Source: CAYOFK01 sp964403185 (GTDB lineage: Bacteria > Bacteroidota > Bacteroidia > Bacteroidales > VadinHA17). Taken from it: a DNA stretch of 10,623 bases. Both the position numbers and the translations under genes were made by a program. Within the stretch, counting starts at the first letter, position 1; the number at the start of each line of letters is the position of its first letter. The stretch covers positions 1 through 10,623 of the forward strand of contig CAYOFK010000109.1 of assembly GCA_964403185.1 (NCBI GenBank). The letters run 5' to 3'. A model generated the notes under the pieces. It did no database searches, was not told where the DNA came from, and worked only from the letters and a program-made list of their open reading frames with translations. Positions 6,064 to 10,623 of the stretch are shown here, piece after piece.

Positions 6064-7002
6064 TTATTGGATAAAACTATTACTTATCGACTGATAATTA
6101 TAGACTTTTTGAATGACATCTGCAAAGAGATCGGCGATACTGAGCACCTTTATCTTGGTGCTTTCCGTTTTCAGGGGGATGGAATCGCTGACAACAATCT
6201 CCGCCAGGGAAGAGTTTTCGATACGTTCGTAAGCGGGTCCTGATAACACCGGATGAGTGGCACAGGCACGCACTGATTTGGCCCCCTGGTCAGTCATCAG
6301 GTCGGCCGCCAGAGTAAGAGTGCCGGCTGTATCTATCATGTCATCAAGAATGATGACATTTTTTCCTTTTACATCCCCGATCACTGCCATGTCCTCAACA
6401 TGATTGGCCTTTTTGCGCTGCTTGTAGCAGATTACCATTTCGGTATTCAGGAAACGTGAATAAGCATTTGCCCGCTTGGTTCCTCCCATATCGGGGGCGG
6501 CGATTGTCAGATCGTCCAACTGCAGGTTCTTGATGTAAGGGACAAACAGTGAAGAAGCATATATATGATCGACAGGGATGTTGAAAAATCCCTGAATCTG
6601 ATCCGCGTGAAGATCCATGGTCATGATCCGGTCCACACCGGAAACCCGGAGCAGATCTGCAATGAGTTTGGAGCCTATGGAAACCCTTGGTTTATCCTTC
6701 CGGTCCTGCCTGGCATATCCGAAGTAGGGGATCACGGCAACCACTAGTTTGGCTGAGGCCCTGCGCGCTGCATCAATCATAAATAATAATTCCAAAAGAT
6801 TCTCCGTGGGTGGGAAAGTTGACTGAATAATGAACACACTGCAGCCCCTGACTGATTCATCAAAGGAAGGCTGGAATTCTCCATCACTGAAAGCCTGAAC
6901 CGAACTCTTACCAAGTGTGGATCCAAAACTTTTGACTATGTTTTTGGCAATATAAACGGAACCTCTTCCAGAGAAGAATTTCAGCGGGGCTTTTTCTGAC
7001 AT
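6064..7002 (-). CDS. prs: Ribose-phosphate pyrophosphokinase (PRPP synthetase, class I)
   Basis: Makes PRPP from ribose 5-phosphate and ATP for purine, pyrimidine, histidine, tryptophan and NAD synthesis. I chose the ATG at 7002 (312 aa, MSEKAPLKFFSGRGS), which fits the family length. The frame remains open upstream into the end of engB, but that extension (MKIQTSCGKII...) has no family match. Visible motifs: RQD (99-101) and KPRVSIGSKL for ATP binding, MDLHADQ (129-135) with catalytic H132, the flexible loop YKQRKKAN (193-200), and the PRPP-type loop LDDMIDTAGTL (219-229). It lies 76 bp after engB, an AT-rich gap where a promoter is possible but not clear, and 113 bp before rplY. The prs-ctc-pth order is common in bacteria. 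Confidence 0.96.
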   Translation of the reverse strand: MSEKAPLKFFSGRGSVYIAKNIVKSFGSTLGKSSVQAFSDGEFQPSFDESVRGCSVFIIQSTFPPTENLLELLFMIDAARRASAKLVVAVIPYFGYARQDRKDKPRVSIGSKLIADLLRVSGVDRIMTMDLHADQIQGFFNIPVDHIYASSLFVPYIKNLQLDDLTIAAPDMGGTKRANAYSRFLNTEMVICYKQRKKANHVEDMAVIGDVKGKNVIILDDMIDTAGTLTLAADLMTDQGAKSVRACATHPVLSGPAYERIENSSLAEIVVSDSIPLKTESTKIKVLSIADLFADVIQKVYNYQSISNSFIQ

Positions 7003-7078
7003 GATCAAACAGTCTTGTGTTGGATTATATGTTCTTCGCCGTAAATTTAATAATACAGAAGTTATTAAGAATTTTTTT

Positions 7079-7687
7079 TCAGGAATTATTTTTCCACAAC
7101 TTGTTTGTATCTTCAATTAATGAGAGGATCTTTTCCTTTCCTTGTCCCGTTTCGGCTGAGGTTGAAAGCATTTCAGGCAATGCAGACCAGCCCTTTTTTA
7201 ATTCCTTCCTGTAAAAAGCCAGGTTCGTTTCTAAAACATTTTTTGAGAGTTTGTCGGTTTTTGTAAATAGTAACAAAAAAGGAACCCGGTTGGCCCCAAG
7301 AAAACCGAGGAATCGCAGATCGGATTCCTGTGGGGAGATCCGGCTGTCAATTAGCAGAAACAGACACATCAGATTAACCCGCTTCAGGATGTAATCAGAA
7401 GTGGATTTTTCCCAGTTTTTTCGCAGGACCTTGGGAACTTTGGCATAACCATAGCCTGGCAGATCCACAAGGTACCACTGCTTATTGATGAGAAAATGGT
7501 TTATCAGCCTGGTCTTTCCCGGTGTGGAAGACGTTTTTGCCAGTCTTTTTTTCCCTGTAAGCATGTTCAGCAGGGAAGACTTGCCTACATTGGACCTTCC
7601 GATAAAAGCATATTCCGGGAGGTCCGGAGAGGGACAGCCCTGGATTCCCGGACTGCTTTTAATGAACCGCGTTTCCTTAATGATCAT
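7079..7687 (-). CDS. engB: Ribosome biogenesis GTPase EngB (YsxC/YihA)
   Basis: Essential GTPase for late assembly of the 50S subunit. 202 aa, usual length. All G motifs are visible: G1 GRSNVGKS (30-37), G2 around STPGKT (54-59), G3 DLPGYG (75-80), G4 TKTD (142-145) and G5 TSA (176-178). DLPGYGYAK and the TPGKTR switch are diagnostic for EngB. The start ATG (7685-7687) overlaps the stop of the upstream lipoprotein gene as ATGA, so the two are probably translationally coupled. Downstream, prs follows after 76 bp. A very sure identification; the coupling to a surface lipoprotein is the odd part. Confidence 0.96.
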   Translation of the reverse strand: MIIKETRFIKSSPGIQGCPSPDLPEYAFIGRSNVGKSSLLNMLTGKKRLAKTSSTPGKTRLINHFLINKQWYLVDLPGYGYAKVPKVLRKNWEKSTSDYILKRVNLMCLFLLIDSRISPQESDLRFLGFLGANRVPFLLLFTKTDKLSKNVLETNLAFYRKELKKGWSALPEMLSTSAETGQGKEKILSLIEDTNKLWKNNS

Positions 7688-8466
7688 TGTTTCAGGTTTT
7701 TTGAAGGCAGAACCACCCGTTTCTGAAGGATCTTTCTGTTGCCCAGTCTGGTTCGGTACCAGGCAATAATGTGCAGTTGATCAGATCCGGTGTAACCTTC
7801 CTTTTCAATAAATGTGACGGTCCCTTTACCATTTTCTGTAAGGATATATTCCAAATGGTCCGGATCAAAGATGCTGTCGGTAAGGCGCCCCTGGTAAAAC
7901 TTTACTTTTGATGAACCATTTGAAAGCTTAATGCTGATATCTAACCGTTCCAGTTCTGACCGCCGGTCCTTCATGGTGATCTCAATAACCGGATATGATT
8001 TTATCGGGGATCCGTTGCCCCCGGTTTCCCTTAATCCAAGCTTACGTTTCCCGTTAATATAGGGGATGAGGGCCTGCACAGATCCGTCTTTATGGTATTT
8101 TTTCTGAATGCCGTTAATCATCCCGTTTTTATACGGGGTTTCACGGTACACGAGTCCATTCGTGTAATACCACCTGGAAATGCCTGTCTTCACATCGTTT
8201 TCGTAGGTAACCGTTGTATGTACCTGCCCGCCGGGATAGTATTTTTTTGCCGGTCCGTCTTTTTTCCCGTTTTTTAAAGTTACCTCGGAATAGAGGTTGC
8301 CGTTCCGGTAACTTTTGTAAACCCCGGTATAACCCTTTTTGCTGTTTGTCTTTACTTTAGCTGAAGATTTATCGGGCAGACCTTCTTCTTTGCCGGTATG
8401 GCAGGAAATTCCGGAAACCAAACATATAAGAATAACCAGATTGATGGTGAGTTTTATAATACGCAT
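7684..8466 (-). CDS. Lipoprotein with MORN-type repeats (YwqK-like)
   Basis: 260 aa from ATG at 8466; a TTG two codons upstream (8472) is possible but unnecessary. The N-terminus MRIIKLTINLVILICLVSGISC is a lipoprotein signal with Cys22 as the likely lipidated residue, although G at -3 is off the ideal lipobox. Residues 47-142 carry four MORN-type repeats of about 23 residues, each with a W/Y-Y, N/DG, and K-NG pattern (KSYRNGNLYSEVTLKNGKKDG is the first, split at G). After that, residues 155-260 form a beta-rich domain I do not recognise, ending in KQRVVL-like strands. No catalytic motif is seen. MORN_2 repeat proteins of this kind are frequent in Bacteroidetes and are often labelled YwqK-family antitoxins, but no toxin gene is next to it. 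It overlaps engB by four bases. Confidence 0.8.
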   Translation of the reverse strand: MRIIKLTINLVILICLVSGISCHTGKEEGLPDKSSAKVKTNSKKGYTGVYKSYRNGNLYSEVTLKNGKKDGPAKKYYPGGQVHTTVTYENDVKTGISRWYYTNGLVYRETPYKNGMINGIQKKYHKDGSVQALIPYINGKRKLGLRETGGNGSPIKSYPVIEITMKDRRSELERLDISIKLSNGSSKVKFYQGRLTDSIFDPDHLEYILTENGKGTVTFIEKEGYTGSDQLHIIAWYRTRLGNRKILQKRVVLPSKNLKQ

Positions 8467-8482
8467 GATCAAATACTTTTTT

Positions 8483-8490
8483 CAAAGTTA
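8483..8490 (-). promoter_or_regulatory. Candidate -7 element for the lipoprotein-engB transcript
   Basis: Reads TAACTTTG on the minus strand, an exact TAnnTTTG match, 17 bases before the ATG at 8466. The upstream -33 element is only a T-run (GTTTTA). The leader would be very short, about 12 bases, which is a reason for caution. Confidence 0.35.
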
Positions 8491-8590
8491 GGATTTAAAG
8501 CAAAAAATATAAAACCCGGGGCTATAATATTACGCCACCTTAAAATGAATGTCAGGCCTGAACTGATCGCTTCCTGGTTCTTATCCTCAT

Positions 8591-8616
8591 CGCCCCCTCG
8601 CCCCCTCGCCCCCTCG
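8591..8616. repeat. Tandem repeat, 8-bp unit CGCCCCCT, 3.25 copies
   Basis: Three perfect copies of CGCCCCCT followed by CG, in a strand-biased pyrimidine-rich region. Such short repeats are prone to slippage, so copy number may vary among strains. Confidence 0.85.
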
Positions 8617-8645
8617 TTTCCTTGCTCTTCTCTCATCTCTCCCTA

Positions 8646-8733
8646 TCCCGAATTTCTACAAATCCTTGATTTGTTAAGAAATACGAGGATCCTCGAAATA
8701 GTTGCAAAATCAAAGATTTTGACTATTTCGGGA
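8646..8733. repeat. 88-bp symmetric inverted repeat (REP/BIME-like)
   Basis: Two 44-base arms meet at 8689/8690 with no indel; the left arm matches the reverse complement of the right at 31 of 44 positions. The ends TCCCGAA (8646-8652) and TTCGGGA (8727-8733) pair perfectly, and the centre is the perfect palindrome CGAGGATCCTCG (8684-8695). Each arm is also a bulged hairpin by itself: ATTTCTACAAAT with ATTTGT(TA)AGAAAT (8652-8682), and CGAAATAGT(TG)CAAAATC with GATTTTGACTATTTCG (8694-8730). This is the layout of paired REP units in opposite orientation. Confidence 0.7.
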
Positions 8734-8758
8734 CTTCCTGCTCCCTTCCTCGCCCTGT

Positions 8759-8782
8759 CAACCGAAGCTTCAGCGTAGGTTG
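8759..8782. repeat. Small hairpin with internal palindrome
   Basis: CAACC (8759-8763) pairs with GGTTG (8778-8782); the perfect palindrome GAAGCTTC (8764-8771) lies in between. It sits 24 bases past the manA stop and may help end the manA transcript, although no T-run follows on the minus strand. Confidence 0.35.
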
Positions 8783-8806
8783 GCCCTCTCTCTTCCATAT
8801 TGCCTC

Positions 8807-9787
8807 TTACACAATGGTCACTTCCAGTAAACCTGCTTCCCCTTCAGGGACCAACTCCACTTCCGTAATGGAGGCGGGCACCAATACGGTTTCCCCCATA
8901 TTTACAAACTCAGTTCCCTGCACGTAATTCAGTCTGAACCGTCCCCGGATGCCCATGAAGATCACAAAAGCATCATGCATGGAATAATCACGTTCCACAG
9001 ACCGGTTGAAGTTCAGGATGCTTGTGGAAAAATACGGACATTGTATCAGGCTCTCCATCCTGTTTGGGACTACAGGGCGGACCGTTTTGTAATTTTCATG
9101 AAAACCATAGTCAATGGCATCCACAGCCATACCGGTATGCAGCTCCCTGCCTTTACCATTTTTATCCACCCTGTCCCAATCATGGATCCTGTAAGTAATG
9201 TCGGAGGTTTGCTGGATCTCGGCAAGCAGGATCCCCGGTCCGATGGCATGCACCCGCCCGGCAGGAATATAGAATACATCTCCTGCGGCCACCTGCTCCT
9301 GGTTGAGGATCCCGGTGAGAGTGCCGTTTTTAAAATGATGCAGATAGGTTTCTTTATCAAGGGGCTTGTTAAAACCGGAGATCAGTGTGGATCCCGGATC
9401 AGCCTGGAGGACATACCACATTTCGGTTTTGCCATATGCATGATGACGTTTTCCTGACAGTGCATCATCCGGATGTACCTGGATGGAGAGGAAGTCGTTG
9501 GCATCAATAAACTTCAGGAGCAATGGAAATTCAGTACCGTACTTTTCAAAAATCCTGTCGCCCACCAGATCGCCCATATAGACTTCAATAAGTTCCTTTA
9601 AATTGTTGCCGGTCAGTAAGCCATTGCTGACTTCTGAAATACTGCCCTCTACTGAGGATATTTCCCAGCTCTCTGCAGCTTTCGCCAGTCCGCCCGTATC
9701 TTTGCCAAGTATCTTCTCAAGTTTTTCTCCGCCCCAGATCGCTTCTTTAATGAGGGGCCGGAACTTTAGTGGGTATAGAGCATTCAT
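8807..9787 (-). CDS. manA: Mannose-6-phosphate isomerase, class I
   Basis: Zinc enzyme that interconverts mannose 6-phosphate and fructose 6-phosphate, linking mannose use and GDP-mannose synthesis to glycolysis. 326 aa, the shorter bacterial form similar to the Bacillus enzymes. Zinc ligands are visible: Q103 and H105 in IQVHPDD, E122 in KTEMWYVL and H180 in GRVHAIG. Catalytic R200 lies in TYRIHDWDR. The N-terminal LKFRPLIKEAIWGGEKL is typical. The C-terminal cupin-like beta domain is complete to VTIV. ATG at 9787, divergent from udk across 122 bp. It is the only gene in its apparent transcript, as the next minus-strand gene is 340 bp further on. Confidence 0.95.
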   Translation of the reverse strand: MNALYPLKFRPLIKEAIWGGEKLEKILGKDTGGLAKAAESWEISSVEGSISEVSNGLLTGNNLKELIEVYMGDLVGDRIFEKYGTEFPLLLKFIDANDFLSIQVHPDDALSGKRHHAYGKTEMWYVLQADPGSTLISGFNKPLDKETYLHHFKNGTLTGILNQEQVAAGDVFYIPAGRVHAIGPGILLAEIQQTSDITYRIHDWDRVDKNGKGRELHTGMAVDAIDYGFHENYKTVRPVVPNRMESLIQCPYFSTSILNFNRSVERDYSMHDAFVIFMGIRGRFRLNYVQGTEFVNMGETVLVPASITEVELVPEGEAGLLEVTIV

Positions 9788-9827
9788 AGTTTTCCTGTGA
9801 TTGATGACAAATCCGTTTATTAATTTT

Positions 9828-9856
9828 TTTGTGCTGGAAAGAAACCCGATAATTTG
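9828..9856 (+). promoter_or_regulatory. Candidate Bacteroidetes-type promoter for udk
   Basis: TTTG (9828-9831), 18 bases, then TAATTTG (9850-9856). Spacing fits the -33/-7 promoters of Bacteroidetes; the -7 box is one T short of TAnnTTTG. Transcription would start near 9861, leaving a leader of about 48 bases ending in the A-rich AGGAAAAAT before ATG. Confidence 0.45.
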
Positions 9857-9909
9857 TATCTTGGGGATGTATAATTGCCAGCTTTAACCAGAACGAAATT
9901 AGGAAAAAT

Positions 9910-10530
9910 ATGCTTATTGTTGGAATTGCCGGAGGAACAGGATCAGGCAAGACTACTGTCGTTAATAAGATCGTAAAACGGCTTCCACAGGACGAAGTGG
10001 TGGTCATACCCCAGGATGCCTATTATAAGGACAACAGCCACCTGCCGCTGGCAGAACGGCAGAAGATCAATTTTGACCATCCCTGGTCACTGGAGTTTAG
10101 CCTGCTTGTCAAACACCTTAAATGCCTGAAAAAAGGGGAGACTGTTCAACAACCCATCTACTCATACCTGACCTGTACAAGGGCCAGAGAAACCATCACA
10201 GTGGAGCCCAGGCAAGTGGTAATTGTGGAGGGCATACTGATCCTTACCAGGTCTAATTTGCGGAATATACTTGACATCAAAGTTTTTGTGGATGCCGATG
10301 CTGACGATCGCCTGAGCAGGGTCATCAACCGTGATATTATCGAGCGGGGGCGTTCCATTTCACAGGTTCTGGAGCGCTATGATAAAACTGTGAAACCCAT
10401 GCACCTGCAATTTATCGAACCCTCAAAAAGGTATGCGGATATTATTGTTCCTCAGGGAGGAAACAATTTTGTGGCTGTTAACATATTGTCTGATATTATC
10501 AGGCAAACCCTCGAAACTGTGAAAAACTAA
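9910..10530 (+). CDS. udk: Uridine kinase (uridine/cytidine kinase)
   Basis: Phosphorylates uridine and cytidine to UMP and CMP in pyrimidine salvage; cytoplasmic. 206 aa, usual length. The P-loop GGTGSGKTT spans residues 8-16. Nucleoside-side residues include D36 in IPQDAYYKD and FDHPWSLE (55-62). The segment IYSYLTCTRARET (83-95) corresponds to the substrate-binding PVYSYxxHTR motif of E. coli Udk, with C replacing the usual H (SYLTCTR), a small departure that I note without assigning an effect. VIVEGIL (104-110) is the Walker-B-like strand, and RDIIERGRS (141-149) is the lid. ATG at 9910. It diverges from manA and is followed by an intergenic hairpin repeat. Confidence 0.95.
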   Translation: MLIVGIAGGTGSGKTTVVNKIVKRLPQDEVVVIPQDAYYKDNSHLPLAERQKINFDHPWSLEFSLLVKHLKCLKKGETVQQPIYSYLTCTRARETITVEPRQVVIVEGILILTRSNLRNILDIKVFVDADADDRLSRVINRDIIERGRSISQVLERYDKTVKPMHLQFIEPSKRYADIIVPQGGNNFVAVNILSDIIRQTLETVKN

Positions 10531-10539
10531 ATTCTTGTG

Positions 10540-10565
10540 CTCCCTGCCTGCAGGAGGGCAGGGAG
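10540..10565. repeat. GC-rich hairpin repeat after udk
   Basis: CTCCCTGCC (10540-10548) pairs perfectly with GGCAGGGAG (10557-10565) around an 8-base loop. It starts 10 bases after the udk stop but is followed by GAGTACCCG, not a T-run, so it is a poor intrinsic terminator and more like a dispersed palindromic repeat. It may still protect the mRNA end. The purine-rich flank (10580-10595) continues towards the window edge with no gene visible. Confidence 0.5.
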
Positions 10566-10623
10566 GAGTACCCGACTGTAAGGAGGGGGAGGTGGTTAAT
10601 ACCGCCAATCATCTGATTCATTG

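Larger units (their letters stand above)
8467..8806. other. 340-base gene-free stretch with tandem and inverted repeats
   Basis: Lies between manA and the lipoprotein gene, both on the minus strand. It holds a candidate promoter for the lipoprotein-engB unit (8483-8490), an 8-bp tandem repeat (8591-8616), a pyrimidine-rich run (8614-8645), an 88-bp inverted repeat (8646-8733) and a small hairpin (8759-8782). A plus-strand open frame across it (8545-8778) is composed of translated repeat and is not credible as a gene. Confidence 0.7.

Noticed and set aside
7003..7116. N-terminal extension of PRPP synthetase to 7116
   Set aside because: It overlaps the end of engB and adds 38 residues absent from the family; MSEKAPLKFFSGRGS is the normal start.
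7684..8466. Toxin-antitoxin reading of the MORN lipoprotein (YwqK-family antitoxin label)
   Set aside because: No candidate toxin gene is adjacent, and the protein has a lipoprotein signal; the label follows the repeat domain only.
8545..8778. Plus-strand open frame rich in Pro and Ser
   Set aside because: It is made of the CGCCCCCT tandem repeat and the 88-bp inverted repeat read through; no start signals.
10540..10565. Rho-independent terminator for udk
   Set aside because: The stem is good but no T-run follows on the plus strand, so it is listed as a repeat instead.

Overview
The window reads as ordinary chromosome from a member of the Bacteroidetes, most likely Bacteroidales and probably an uncultured or environmental lineage. 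Three things support this. A small protein resembling DUF4924, a family I know only from Bacteroidetes, sits in the middle of the window. Promoter-like motifs fit the Bacteroidetes sigma-factor consensus (TTTG, about 18 bases, TAnnTTTG). Shine-Dalgarno sequences are largely absent in front of the genes. These assignments come from reading the sequence and recalling families, not from a database search.

Layout from left to right. The 3' part of an M19 membrane dipeptidase gene (+) enters from the left edge. It converges on a minus-strand pair read right to left: a bile acid:sodium symporter (BASS) family transporter, then a membrane-anchored PlsC-type glycerolipid acyltransferase. A 452-base gene-free stretch (3220-3671) follows; it holds stacked hairpin repeats and a 132-bp MITE-like element with 16-bp terminal inverted repeats. 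Next comes a long minus-strand run, again read right to left: MORN-repeat lipoprotein, engB, prs, rplY, pth, hslR and the DUF4924-like gene. A second gene-free stretch (8467-8806) holds an 8-bp tandem repeat and an 88-bp near-symmetric inverted repeat. To its right, manA (-) and udk (+) diverge from a 122-bp promoter region. The right edge holds another hairpin repeat.

How the genes work together. The central block is a translation and nucleotide cluster. PRPP synthetase feeds nucleotide synthesis, L25/CTC binds 5S rRNA, Pth recycles peptidyl-tRNA, Hsp15 acts on stalled 50S-nascent-chain complexes, and EngB assembles the 50S subunit. The DUF4924-like gene is the last cistron of the rplY-pth-hslR run, spaced 13, 30 and 13 bp, so a role linked to ribosome upkeep is plausible but unproven. 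ManA (sugar phosphates) and Udk (pyrimidine salvage) are general metabolism.

I see no defence system, prophage, CRISPR array, tRNA or rRNA gene, or intact insertion sequence. The material most worth a second look is intergenic: the nested repeat complex at 3391-3653, the symmetric inverted repeat at 8646-8733, and a possible structured leader upstream of rplY.
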